Both the position numbers and the translations under genes were made by a program. The notes under the pieces were generated by a model. It was not told the origin of the DNA and did no database searches. It saw only the letters and a program-made list of their open reading frames with translations. A stretch of DNA of 64,000 nt from NCBI RefSeq assembly GCF_003049725.1, contig NZ_QAGM01000005.1, positions 110,613 to 174,612 of the forward strand, in the 5' to 3' direction. The first letter of the stretch is position 1; every line of letters begins with the position of its first letter. Below, piece by piece: positions 8,544 through 18,540 of this stretch. The stretch comes from Oceanimonas marisflavi (GTDB lineage Bacteria; Pseudomonadota; Gammaproteobacteria; Enterobacterales; Aeromonadaceae).

Positions 8544-10334
8544 ATGCTCCACGCCCAACGCCTTGCGAATGTCCGTGACGACATGCGGCAACAGCAACTG
8601 GACGCCTTTATCGTGCCCCACGACGACGAACACCTGGGTGAATATATTCCTCCCTATGCCGAGCGCCTGGCCTGGCTCACCGGCTTTACCGGCTCCGCCG
8701 GTGCCGCCCTGGTGCTGGCCGGCAAGGCCGCGGTGTTTGTGGATGGTCGCTATACCGTGCAGGTGCGCCATCAGTGTGACAGCGCCCTGTTTGACTATCG
8801 CCACCTGATTGAACAGCCGATGCTCGATTATGTGCTGAGTGAGCTGGACGAAGGGGCCAGGGTTGGCTTTGATCCGCGCCTGCACAGCCGGGGCTGGTTT
8901 GATGCCGCCAAAAAGAAACTCGCCGCCGGCGGCCTGGAACTGGTGCCGGTGGAACACAACCCCATCGACCGGCACTGGCACGATCAGCCCGAGCCCGACA
9001 TTCAGCCCGCCTTGCTGCTGAGCCAGGACTACAGCGGCCAGCACAGCGAGGCCAAGCGCAACCGCATAGCCGAACAGCTTGTCGCCAACCACATAGACGC
9101 GCAACTGCTGACCCAGGCCGAGCCCATCAACTGGCTGCTCAATATTCGTGGCCGGGATATTCCCTGTCTGCCGGTGGTGCTGGGCTTTGCCCTGCTGCAT
9201 AGCGACGGAAGCGTGCAGCTGTTTGCCGAGCCCGCCAAGTTTGAAGATCTGGATCTGGCCGGTCACAGCGGCTTTAACGTGACTCTGGCCCCCATGCATG
9301 AGCTGGAAAACGCCCTGCACAAGCTGGGCCAGCAGGGTGCCCGGGTGCAGCTCGACCCCACCACCGCCAACGCCTGGAGCAGCCTGGTGCTGGAGCAGGC
9401 CGGCGCCGAACTGGTGTTTGCCGACGATCCCTGCATGCTGCCCAAGGCCTGCAAAAACCCGGTGGAAGTGCAGGGCACCCGCGCCGCGCACCTGCGTGAC
9501 GGCGTGGCGGTATGCCGCTTTCTGGCCTGGCTGGATCGCCGCCTGACCCAGCCTCATCCGGAGCAGGAAGACGAAGGCACCCTGGCCGACCGGCTGCATG
9601 CGCTGCGGGCAGAACACCCCGAGTTTGTAGAGCCCAGTTTCAGCACCATCTCGGCCCTGGGCCCCAATGCGGCCATGTGCCACTACCACCATGGTAACGG
9701 CACACCGCGAAAGCTGGGCCAGGACGCCATCTACCTGGTGGACTCCGGCGGCCAGTATCTGGACGGCACCACCGACATTACCCGTACCGTGGCGGTGGGC
9801 GAGCCCGACGGTGACATCGCCAAGCTGTTTACTCTGGTGCTGCGCGGCCATATCGATCTGGCCTGTGCCCGCTTTCCCGCCGGCACCGGCGGCCTGCAGC
9901 TGGACGCCCTGGCACGCATGCCGCTGTGGCAACAGGGCTACAACTTCGACCACGGCACCGGCCACGGCGTGGGCCACTTTCTCAGCGTGCACGAAGGTCC
10001 CCAGCGCATTTCCCCCAAGGGCAGCACAGTGCCGTTAACCACCGGCATGATAGTGTCCAACGAGCCCGGTTATTACCGGGAAAATGCCTTTGGCATTCGC
10101 TGCGAAAACCTGGAAGTGGTGCAGCCCGCCAGCACCGACGGCGATATTCCGGTGTTCGAGTTTGAAAACCTCACCTGGGTGCCCTTTGACCGCCGCCTGA
10201 TCGACACCACCTGGCTGGAAGCCAGACACATTGACTGGCTGAACGACTATCACGCCGGCGTGTGGGAAAAGATCAGCCCGCAACTGGCCGGCGAGGATCT
10301 CACCTGGCTGGAACAGGCGACACGACCTCTTTGA
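8544..10334 (+). CDS. Aminopeptidase P family protein (M24B, three-domain Xaa-Pro aminopeptidase)
   Basis: A 596-residue metallopeptidase with two creatinase-like N-terminal domains and a C-terminal pita-bread M24 domain. It is longer than E. coli PepP (~440) and matches the three-domain APP1 type with an extra C-terminal segment. The dinuclear metal ligands are visible: the two Asp of VDSGGQYLDGTTDIT, the His of GTGHGVGHFLSVHEG, the Glu of SNEPGYY and the Glu of IRCENLEV. It removes an N-terminal residue preceding proline, in the cytoplasm. The start at 8544 has AAGGAA upstream. It is probably co-transcribed with the preceding DMT transporter. Confidence 0.92.
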   Translation: MLHAQRLANVRDDMRQQQLDAFIVPHDDEHLGEYIPPYAERLAWLTGFTGSAGAALVLAGKAAVFVDGRYTVQVRHQCDSALFDYRHLIEQPMLDYVLSELDEGARVGFDPRLHSRGWFDAAKKKLAAGGLELVPVEHNPIDRHWHDQPEPDIQPALLLSQDYSGQHSEAKRNRIAEQLVANHIDAQLLTQAEPINWLLNIRGRDIPCLPVVLGFALLHSDGSVQLFAEPAKFEDLDLAGHSGFNVTLAPMHELENALHKLGQQGARVQLDPTTANAWSSLVLEQAGAELVFADDPCMLPKACKNPVEVQGTRAAHLRDGVAVCRFLAWLDRRLTQPHPEQEDEGTLADRLHALRAEHPEFVEPSFSTISALGPNAAMCHYHHGNGTPRKLGQDAIYLVDSGGQYLDGTTDITRTVAVGEPDGDIAKLFTLVLRGHIDLACARFPAGTGGLQLDALARMPLWQQGYNFDHGTGHGVGHFLSVHEGPQRISPKGSTVPLTTGMIVSNEPGYYRENAFGIRCENLEVVQPASTDGDIPVFEFENLTWVPFDRRLIDTTWLEARHIDWLNDYHAGVWEKISPQLAGEDLTWLEQATRPL

Positions 10335-10359
10335 GGGATTAGGGAATGGGGCAGGCAAC

Positions 10360-10510
10360 ACCGCGGCTTCACGAAGCGGCAGCGGGGATTGCCGTAGCCG
10401 ACCGTCACATGCCAGGGAAGGCATGTGCCGAGCGCCCCAAGGATGGGCTCGCAGCGTGTCGGCGTAGCGCAACCGCGCTGTCGCTTCGCATTGCGTTGGG
10501 CGAGGGGTTT
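10360..10510. repeat. Probable dispersed palindromic intergenic repeat
   Basis: Non-coding segment between the aminopeptidase and pssA. It holds an exact short hairpin ACATGCC-N6-GGCATGT (10407-10426) and a run with GAGCGCCCCAAGGATGGGCTC followed by GTGTCGGCG and nested GC-rich complementary pieces. The texture is that of repeated intergenic elements seen in related genomes. No protein frame is supported, and copy number cannot be judged from one window. Confidence 0.4.
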
Positions 10511-10577
10511 GCTGCCCTTCCCACTAATTCAGTAAACTGCACCGAATCTTGTCGTTTGAGTATGGTCTTGGGCGGCA

Positions 10578-11948
10578 ATGTCATTAACCAGGTTCATTAT
10601 GCAACTAGCCAATTATTACCGAAGCCTGCTGCAGCGTCTGCCGGCCCTGTCGGTGGATGCCGAACAGGTGCGGGTGCTGCACTCCGCCGCGGCCTTCAAG
10701 TCCCGGCTGCTGGCGCTGATTGCCTCGGCAAAAACCCGCATCTGTCTGGTGGCGCTCTACCTGCAGGACGACGATGCCGGCCGGGAAATTCTCACCGCCC
10801 TGCACGAGGCCAAGCAGGCCAATCCGGCGCTGGATGTGCGCCTCTATGTGGACTTTCACCGGGCCCAACGAGGGCTGATTGGTCATTCCGGGCAGGGCGG
10901 CAACCACCTGATGTATCAGGAATTTGCCGAACGATACGAGCACCCCATAGCCATTCACGGGGTGCCGGTCAAGGGCCGGGAGCTGCTCGGTGTGCTGCAC
11001 CTCAAGGGCTTTGTGTTTGACGACACCCTGCTCTATTCCGGCGCCAGCCTGAACGACATCTACCTGCACCAGAATGGCCGTTACCGCTTTGATCGCTACC
11101 ACGAGATCACCGACGCCTCCCTGGCCGAGGCCATGATTGGCTATGTGGATCGGCTGTTCGCTCAAAACCCGGCGGTGCCGGCACTGAACCAGCCCGACAT
11201 TCCCACCGCCCGACGGCTGCGCCAGCCCATTCGCCAGTTTCGTCATCAGCTGCGCCGGGGCCAGTACCAGTTTGAACACCAGCCCCGCCGTCAGGGCGAG
11301 GTGGCCATTACCCCTCTGGCAGGCCTGGGCAAGCGCGGCAACAAGCTCAACCGGGCCATTCGCACCCTGGTGCGCGGCACCAAAGAAAAGCTGTTTGTGT
11401 GCACCCCCTACTTCAACCTGCCCAAATCCCTGGCCCGGGACATTCGCAGTCAGCTCAAAAAGGGCCGGGACGTCACCCTGGTGATCGGCGACAAGACCGC
11501 CAACGACTTTTATATTCCGCCGGAAGAGCCCTTTCGCACCATTGGCGGACTGCCCTATCTGTATGAGACCAACCTGCGCCGCTTTGCCCGGGCCAACCAG
11601 GGCTTTATCGACAAGGGCAAGCTCAACATCATGCTCTGGCACCACGACCGCAACTCCTATCACCTCAAGGGGCTGTTCGTGGACGACGATCTGGCGATGA
11701 TCACCGGCAACAACCTCAATCCCCGCGCCTGGGGGCTGGATCTGGAAAACGGCCTGCTGCTGCAGGATCCGGAGCACAGGCTACAGGCGGCCTTTGAAGC
11801 AGAAAAGGCCAACATATTGCAGCACTGCCGGCGGCTGACCCACTTTACCGAAATCGAGCAGCTCAGCGATTACCCGGAACCGGTACAGCGGCTGCTGAAG
11901 CGGGTGCAGCGCACCCAGGCCAATGTGCTGCTGAAACGACTGCTCTAA
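10578..11948 (+). CDS. pssA: CDP-diacylglycerol--serine O-phosphatidyltransferase (PLD type)
   Basis: A 456-residue phosphatidylserine synthase of the phospholipase D superfamily, close in length to E. coli PssA (451). It makes phosphatidylserine from CDP-diacylglycerol and serine at the membrane surface. The two catalytic HxKxxxxD motifs are seen at His141 (HLKGFVFDD) and His362 (HLKGLFVDD), with GASLNDIYLHQNGRYR, VIGDKTANDFYIP and GNNLNPRAWGLDLEN conserved. A second in-frame ATG seven codons later could be the start. The product feeds phosphatidylserine decarboxylase, whose gene is at 26969-27829 in this window. Confidence 0.95.
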   Translation: MSLTRFIMQLANYYRSLLQRLPALSVDAEQVRVLHSAAAFKSRLLALIASAKTRICLVALYLQDDDAGREILTALHEAKQANPALDVRLYVDFHRAQRGLIGHSGQGGNHLMYQEFAERYEHPIAIHGVPVKGRELLGVLHLKGFVFDDTLLYSGASLNDIYLHQNGRYRFDRYHEITDASLAEAMIGYVDRLFAQNPAVPALNQPDIPTARRLRQPIRQFRHQLRRGQYQFEHQPRRQGEVAITPLAGLGKRGNKLNRAIRTLVRGTKEKLFVCTPYFNLPKSLARDIRSQLKKGRDVTLVIGDKTANDFYIPPEEPFRTIGGLPYLYETNLRRFARANQGFIDKGKLNIMLWHHDRNSYHLKGLFVDDDLAMITGNNLNPRAWGLDLENGLLLQDPEHRLQAAFEAEKANILQHCRRLTHFTEIEQLSDYPEPVQRLLKRVQRTQANVLLKRLL

Positions 11949-11984
11949 ATCAGGGACTGGGGATTAGGGAACAGGGACTAGTGG

Positions 11985-12040
11985 CCCCAGTCCCCAGTCC
12001 CCAGTCCCCAGTCCCCAGTCCCCAGTCCCCAGTCCCCAGT
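11985..12040. repeat. Perfect tandem repeat, eight copies of a 7-base unit
   Basis: Eight uninterrupted copies of CCCCAGT fill the gap between the converging pssA and MATE genes. Just upstream (11953-11983) the sequence contains AGGGACTGGGGATTAGGG and CAGGGACTAG, which are complementary to the repeat and could pair with it. Simple repeats like this expand and shrink by slippage. It is outside both coding regions. Confidence 0.95.
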
Positions 12041-12050
12041 TCCCGGGTTT

Positions 12051-13403
12051 TCAACTCAGCGGATGACGAATTTTCCAGGGAAAGCGCCGCCAGGCGAACA
12101 GACAGGCGATCAGTCCCGTCAGCAAATTGGCCAGCAAAATGCCGGTAAAAATGCCCTCGGCGCCGGCCAGCCTGGCGCCCAGCCAGGCCAGGGGCAGCAG
12201 CAGGCCAAACAGCCGCACCCCATTCAGCAGCAGTGAAATCACCGATACCCGCAGGCCGTTCAGCGCCGCTCCCAGCAACATAAAACAGCCCTGCAGGCCG
12301 TAACTGAGAGGTACCAGCCGCAGATACAGCTGTAACAGTTCGCTTACCTCGGTACTGTCGGTAAACAGCCCGGCCAGCCAGGGGGCCAGCCACCACAGCA
12401 CAATAAACACGCCCAGCTGAAACAGCAGGGCAAAGCGCATGGCCAGCAGCAGACCATGGCGGCTGCGCTGGTGCAGGCCGGCGCCGGTATTCTGGGAAAT
12501 AAAGGGGGCCAGCACCGAGCTCAGGGCCATCATTACGATCAGCACCAGGGCTTCAATGCGCGAGGCGGCGCCGAAGGCAGCCACGGTTTCGGTGCCAAAA
12601 TCGGCCAGCAGCAGCATCAGCAGGGCGGTGGCTACCGGGTTGAGCACGCTGGTAAAAGAGGCGGGAATGGCCACCTGCAGCAGCTGGCGCCAGTGCTGAA
12701 GCAATGGCGCCAGCGCAGGCCGGCGCCCGCTCAGCAGCCGCTCTCTATGTTGCAGCAGATACAGCGCCACCACCATGGCCATCAGCCAGGAGCAGGCGGA
12801 GGCCATGGCGGCGCCACGAATGCCCAGCGCCGGAAAGGGGCCCAGGCCAAAGATAAGCAGGGGGTCGAGTACACCATTGACCAGTCCGGCCACCAGCATG
12901 ACCAGTCCGGGGGTGCGGGTATCGCCGGTGGCGCGAATGGCGGCATTGCATACCATGGGGAGCACCAGCATGGGGGAAGCGGCATACCAGATAAGCATGT
13001 AGTCGTGGATCAGCGGCATCAGTGCTGCTTCCGCCCCCAGCAGGGTAAACAGCGGGTCCAGGCTGGCCAGCCCGGCGGCGGCCAGCCCCAGCCCCAGCCC
13101 CAGCGACAGCAGCAGGCTGTCGCTGGTAAAGCGGGCTGCCTGATCATGGTGGCCGGCACCCAGGGCCTGGCCCAGGCAGGCCGACAGTCCGGCGCCCAGC
13201 CCCATGGCAAGGGAAAGCACCACAAAGGTCACCGGAAAGGTAAAGGTCACCGCCGCCAGCGGCTCGGTGCCCAGCAGTCCGATAAAAAAGGTGTCCACCA
13301 GATTGAACGCCTGGATCGCCACGATACCCAGCGCCATGGGTCCGGTCATGCGCGCCAGTTGCGGGCCTATGGGGGCGGTGAGCAGGGAATTGGAATGGGG
13401 CAC
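12051..13403 (-). CDS. MATE-family multidrug/metabolite efflux protein
   Basis: A 450-residue inner-membrane protein with about twelve hydrophobic segments in two homologous halves. It matches the MATE family: an N-terminal IGPQLARMTGPMALGIVA region, an early FNLVDTFFIGLLGTEPLAAVTF segment, and the second-half equivalent GTETVAAFGAASRIEALVL. These transporters exchange sodium or protons for cationic drugs or metabolites. It converges with pssA across the 7-base tandem repeat and is transcribed divergently from groES. The substrate is unknown. Confidence 0.9.
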   Translation of the reverse strand: MPHSNSLLTAPIGPQLARMTGPMALGIVAIQAFNLVDTFFIGLLGTEPLAAVTFTFPVTFVVLSLAMGLGAGLSACLGQALGAGHHDQAARFTSDSLLLSLGLGLGLAAAGLASLDPLFTLLGAEAALMPLIHDYMLIWYAASPMLVLPMVCNAAIRATGDTRTPGLVMLVAGLVNGVLDPLLIFGLGPFPALGIRGAAMASACSWLMAMVVALYLLQHRERLLSGRRPALAPLLQHWRQLLQVAIPASFTSVLNPVATALLMLLLADFGTETVAAFGAASRIEALVLIVMMALSSVLAPFISQNTGAGLHQRSRHGLLLAMRFALLFQLGVFIVLWWLAPWLAGLFTDSTEVSELLQLYLRLVPLSYGLQGCFMLLGAALNGLRVSVISLLLNGVRLFGLLLPLAWLGARLAGAEGIFTGILLANLLTGLIACLFAWRRFPWKIRHPLS

Positions 13404-13495
13404 GAAAAAACCTTGATGTTGCGGACGTCAGGCAAAGCACGGGGTTATGATAACGCCGCCTTGCCCATGATTTTAAAAAAAATGTGCATTCTACT

Positions 13496-13524
13496 CTTGA
13501 AGGCCAAAAATGCGTTCCCATATA
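13496..13524 (+). promoter_or_regulatory. Sigma-32 heat-shock promoter of groES-groEL
   Basis: CTTGAA at 13496-13501 and CCCATATA at 13517-13524 are separated by 15 bases. This is a close match to the heat-shock sigma factor consensus (CTTGAA then CCCCATnT) and lies about 75 bases before groES. Position and match make the assignment secure. Confidence 0.85.
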
Positions 13525-13600
13525 GGAAAGCAACGGAACAAGTTTGCGGCCCATGGCCGTTTATCTAACAAGGTAACAACACTCAGCAGGAGAGTTATCG

Positions 13601-13894
13601 ATGAACATTCGTCCATTGCACGATCGCGTCATTATCAAGCGTATTGAAGCCGAGGCCAAGTCGGCCGGCGGTATCGTTCTGACCGGCTCTGCCGCCGAGA
13701 AATCCACTCGCGGTGAAGTGCTGGCGGTGGGTAATGGCCGCACGCTGGACAACGGTGAAGTGAAAGCCATGTCCGTGAAGGTCGGTGACAAGGTGATCTT
13801 CAACGAAGGTTTTGGCGTCAAGACCGAGAAGCTGGACGGTCAGGAAGTTCTGATCCTGTCCGAAACCGACATCCTGGCAATCGTTGAAGCATAA
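13601..13894 (+). CDS. groES: Co-chaperonin GroES
   Basis: A 97-residue co-chaperonin, the usual length, that caps the GroEL ring in the cytoplasm. It begins [16 protein letters not shown] and has the mobile-loop region [14 protein letters not shown] and the C-terminal strand [23 protein letters not shown] lies before the ATG. It is followed 32 bases later by groEL and preceded by a sigma-32 promoter, so it forms the standard groE operon. Confidence 0.98.
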   Translation: MNIRPLHDRVIIKRIEAEAKSAGGIVLTGSAAEKSTRGEVLAVGNGRTLDNGEVKAMSVKVGDKVIFNEGFGVKTEKLDGQEVLILSETDILAIVEA

Positions 13895-13923
13895 TCCGGT
13901 TCATCCACTTTTAAGGAAGATAA

Positions 13924-15573
<1,650 letters not shown>

Positions 15574-15616
15574 TCTGAATCACATTACATTTTGCCGGGA
15601 GCCGCTCCCAGCCTGT

Positions 15617-15648
15617 TAAAAACCGGACCGAAAGGTCCGGTTTTTTTT
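15617..15648 (+). terminator. Rho-independent terminator of groESL
   Basis: A nine-base-pair stem AACCGGACC / GGTCCGGTT with a GAAA tetraloop is followed by a run of T residues. It stands shortly after the groEL stop. Confidence 0.93.
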
Positions 15649-15673
15649 GACTCCGGGCCACCCGGTATGGCCT

Positions 15674-15687
15674 GTGTAAAATTACAC
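15674..15687. promoter_or_regulatory. Candidate regulator-binding dyad GTGTAA-N2-TTACAC
   Basis: A 6-2-6 inverted repeat is centred about 105 bases before the start of the molybdopterin-domain-like gene. It sits in the only non-coding stretch that could hold that operon's promoter. No known regulator is assigned. Confidence 0.3.
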
Positions 15688-15786
15688 TTCAGTTGCATCA
15701 AATGTTTTAGGTATGATGTCAGCCTGTCTTGACGGGGCTCAGTGAGTCTTTGCGGTTGTTCAGGATACAGGCTGAGGAGACAAAAA

Positions 15787-16284
15787 ATGAAGTTGCTCGG
15801 CATTATCATACTGTGGTTGGTGTCGTTGAGGGGCTGGTCACAGGAGCCGGTGATCCTCACCATTTCCGGTAATATCGAGCTGGAAGGACGCTCTTATGAG
15901 CAGGTGGATTATACCCTGTCTCAACTTCAGCGCTTCCCTCAGAGGGAGATCACCACGGCCCACCCCTGGTCCGATCAAGCGCGGACCTACCGCGGGCCGG
16001 ACTTGCGCACGCTGCTCAAGACGCTGTTTGCCCATGCCAGAATCAAAACCCTTTATCTTGAAGCACTTAACGGCTTCAGTGTGGCGGTAGACTGGCAGCA
16101 AGTAGCGCCTTATCAGCCAGTGCTGGCCTGGAGTGAAAATGGTCACCGGATGAGCCGGCGCGACAAGGGGCCGCTGTGGCTGATGTTGCCCTACGACCAG
16201 GCATCCGGGCTGCAGCAGGCTGAATTTCTTCATTACATGGCCTGGCAACTCAGATACATAAAAGTACGAACGGAATCCAAGTGA
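15787..16284 (+). CDS. Small periplasmic protein with cysteine-free molybdopterin-oxidoreductase-like fold
   Basis: A 165-residue exported protein. The ATG at 15787 follows GAGGAG and gives a signal-peptide-like start (MKLLGIIILWLVSLRGWSQ). The mature part resembles the small Oxidored_molyb/SUOX-like family: TISGNIE near the start, TTAHPWSD, YRGPDLRTLLKTL, ALNGFSV and a late RRDKGPLWLMLPYD. The whole protein contains no cysteine, so the residue that ligates molybdenum in true SUOX enzymes is missing and catalysis is unlikely. Its stop overlaps the GTG start of the next gene by four bases, which suggests translational coupling. It may be a periplasmic sensing partner of that membrane protein (inference). 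Confidence 0.7.
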   Translation: MKLLGIIILWLVSLRGWSQEPVILTISGNIELEGRSYEQVDYTLSQLQRFPQREITTAHPWSDQARTYRGPDLRTLLKTLFAHARIKTLYLEALNGFSVAVDWQQVAPYQPVLAWSENGHRMSRRDKGPLWLMLPYDQASGLQQAEFLHYMAWQLRYIKVRTESK

Positions 16285-18239
16285 AGAGATTGTTTATTCC
16301 TGTTCCCGGCACGAACGCTCGGGGAGCCCTGCACATCCTGAAAAAAACCGTCATTCTGTTGCTGCTGTTATGCATGCTGTTGTTTGGCGTCGGTGCTGCT
16401 CATGCGCTGCTGGGTATTCGTCAGCACAACATTCTGCTGGAGCAACGCAATTATGAACTGCCCTGGTCCCTGATGCAGCTGAAACTGGAAATGATCCGCT
16501 TTCTTGATGGCGTCAGGCTGCTGCATGCGGGAGGTATGGAGCATGACGAGCTGATGTTGCGCTACGACATTCTATGGAGTCGCACGCCGGTACTGCTCAG
16601 TAACCAGCTCAGGGATACGCTTACCGACAGACCCGATCTGTGGTTACTGATCCAGCAGATCGAAAACCGGGTCAGGGCCATGGAGCCCATGGTTCAGGCC
16701 ATGACTCCGGGTTCGCCCGATTATCAGCGGCTACTGGCCGAGCTCAGCCCCTATGTTGAGCCGCTGACCCGTACCATGACCGCGACCATGCACAGCAATG
16801 TGCTGTTCTATGCCGAGTATGATCAGGCCTACCGGAAGCTGGGAAGAGAGCTTTACATAAGCACGGCAGGCCTGGGAGTCTGTGTTCTGTTGCTGCTGAT
16901 AATGCTGGGTGCCGAGCTGCTGGGCTATCGCCGCCGGCTGTTGCGGGATCCGCTTACCATGCTGCCCAACCGGTTTGCCCTGCAACACCGGCTGAATCAT
17001 CTGATTACCCGTCATCAACCGTTCAGCCTGACTCTGCTGGAGCTGGAAGACTTTGCCCGTATTCGCCAGCAGTTCGGGTTTGAAGTGGCCGACCGGTTGA
17101 AACAGGCGCTGGCTGACCGCCTTGAGAAATATCTGCAGCCAGGGGAGCAAATGGCGGCGCTTGACCGTGAAGGGCTGGTAATACTGACAGAAGGCATGGT
17201 GGAGCTTGCCGAAGTGCGTAACCAGTTATCGCGTATTCGTCAGGTTTTGATCACGGCGGAGTCTGTCAATGGTCATGACTTCTATCCGGCACCGGTGATC
17301 GGCGTTGTTCTGTATCCGTCAGACGCAAACAACATGGTGGATTTGCTGGCCCGGGGTGAACTGGCGCTGGAGCTGTGCCGCCGGGATCAGCTGCCTTATG
17401 TGATTTTCGATCCGTCCATGCTCAAGGAAATGGAGCGCCGTCAGCAACTGGCCCGGGATCTGCCTGCTGCGCTGGAAAGCGATAGTCTGGGGCTGCGTTT
17501 TTATCCGCTGGTAACGCCTGCCGGCCATTGTGCCGGCTTGAGGCTGTCGCTGCAGTGGCGGCACCCCCGCTTTGGAGAAATTGGTGAAAGTGAGCTTGTC
17601 CGGGTAACCGAGCAGTATCAGCTGTCGGAGCGTTTGTTATTGTGGGCGCTGAGCCGTATCGGCGAGCTGATCCCCGACTGGCGCATGGCTGCTCCCGGAG
17701 TCTTTGTCAGCCTGCCGCTGCCGCCGTCGGTATTTCGCCCGTCGCTCAGAGAGCGGCTGCTGAGCACGCTGTCACGTCATGGACTGGAAGGAGATGCGCT
17801 GGTGCTTGAGATCACTGAATCCATGGTGATGCAGGCGGCTCAGCAGGCTCAGCCCATGCTTGATGATCTCTGTGCCCTGAATGTTCGCATGTTGCTGGCA
17901 GAATTTGGCTCCGGGTGCTCTCAGTGGGGGCAACTGACTCAACTGCCGCTACACTGGCTGCAGCTGGATGCGTCCTGGTGCAGTGGCATCGAGCACAGTG
18001 AAGCGGCAAGAGAACGGCTTGCCACCCTGTTTGAGTTGGCCCGGCTGCTTGGCGTTCCGGTTATTTGTTCGGGTGTGACCAGCGCAGCGGAGAGCAGTAT
18101 TGTGAGTGCCCTGGGAAGCGAGGTGCTGTTACAGGGGCCCTTTATCAGCCCCTCACTGGCCACCATGGAGGTCAGGGAGTGGCTGGAAAACAGTGGCCCT
18201 GCTCGCTTGAGCGACTTCGACGTCAGTCGAGACGCATAA
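16281..18239 (+). CDS. Membrane protein with degenerate GGDEF and EAL domains
   Basis: A 652-residue inner-membrane protein starting at GTG, overlapping the previous gene by four bases. A membrane helix at about 22-42 and another at about 195-214 bracket a ~150-residue periplasmic region. A GGDEF-like domain follows (RDPLTMLPNRFALQHRL at 222-238) in which the active-site loop reads ALDREGL instead of GGDEF. An EAL-like domain (about 395-640) has RLSLQW for the EAL motif, AEFGSG for DDFGTG and SGVT for EGVE. Both catalytic sites are therefore lost. The size and layout resemble CsrD/MshH-type non-catalytic regulators or LapD-like receptors, but the gene neighbourhood differs. It probably transmits a periplasmic signal. 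Confidence 0.85.
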   Translation: MKRLFIPVPGTNARGALHILKKTVILLLLLCMLLFGVGAAHALLGIRQHNILLEQRNYELPWSLMQLKLEMIRFLDGVRLLHAGGMEHDELMLRYDILWSRTPVLLSNQLRDTLTDRPDLWLLIQQIENRVRAMEPMVQAMTPGSPDYQRLLAELSPYVEPLTRTMTATMHSNVLFYAEYDQAYRKLGRELYISTAGLGVCVLLLLIMLGAELLGYRRRLLRDPLTMLPNRFALQHRLNHLITRHQPFSLTLLELEDFARIRQQFGFEVADRLKQALADRLEKYLQPGEQMAALDREGLVILTEGMVELAEVRNQLSRIRQVLITAESVNGHDFYPAPVIGVVLYPSDANNMVDLLARGELALELCRRDQLPYVIFDPSMLKEMERRQQLARDLPAALESDSLGLRFYPLVTPAGHCAGLRLSLQWRHPRFGEIGESELVRVTEQYQLSERLLLWALSRIGELIPDWRMAAPGVFVSLPLPPSVFRPSLRERLLSTLSRHGLEGDALVLEITESMVMQAAQQAQPMLDDLCALNVRMLLAEFGSGCSQWGQLTQLPLHWLQLDASWCSGIEHSEAARERLATLFELARLLGVPVICSGVTSAAESSIVSALGSEVLLQGPFISPSLATMEVREWLENSGPARLSDFDVSRDA

Positions 18240-18531
18240 ACTGACCCAGAGTGGAGGCCAGCACCTGGATTTTGTGCACCATGCGCGCCAGCTGCGCCTG
18301 GTATTCTTCTTCCGAGCAGGATGACAGCATCTCCAGCTCTTCCGCCAGCTCCGCCACATAGGGCATAAAGTGATCGGCACGGGTAATGAACTGACTGTCT
18401 TCGCGCAGCACGGCGCTGAACTTGGCCTGTCCTTTGGCGCGCAGGGCGGCCAGCTTCTTGTCGGCGTCTATGGCCTGGTGATACAGCTCTTTCAGGGTGT
18501 CGTTAAGCCGGTCAATTACCGAATCATGCAT
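18223..18531 (-). CDS. Hypothetical 102-residue helical protein downstream of epmB
   Basis: I do not recognise the family. The protein is charged and predicted almost wholly helical, with heptad-like leucine spacing (RLNDTLKELY, VAELAEELEML, QLARMVHKIQVLASTL). It has no signal peptide or membrane segment. AAGGAA lies just upstream, and it starts nine bases after the epmB stop on the same strand, so it is probably co-transcribed with epmB. Its last 17 bases overlap the 3' end of the convergent GGDEF/EAL gene. A distant link to the helical replication protein PriC was considered, but no diagnostic residue supports it. Confidence 0.7.
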   Translation of the reverse strand: MHDSVIDRLNDTLKELYHQAIDADKKLAALRAKGQAKFSAVLREDSQFITRADHFMPYVAELAEELEMLSSCSEEEYQAQLARMVHKIQVLASTLGQFMRLD

Positions 18532-18540
18532 GGGAATTCC

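Noticed and set aside
7527..9992. An 821-codon minus-strand open frame
   Set aside because: It lies antisense to the DMT transporter and aminopeptidase genes, whose catalytic motifs are clear; the translation is low in complexity and rich in Gln, Gly and His.
11985..12040. Tandem repeat considered as coding sequence or as phase-variation tract inside a gene
   Set aside because: It lies beyond the stop codons of both flanking genes, so slippage would not change either protein.
16281..18239. Annotation as an active diguanylate cyclase or phosphodiesterase
   Set aside because: Both active-site motifs are replaced, so catalysis is not supported.
18223..18531. Identification of the epmB-linked protein as PriC
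   Set aside because: Only general helical character is shared; length is much shorter and no diagnostic residues were found.
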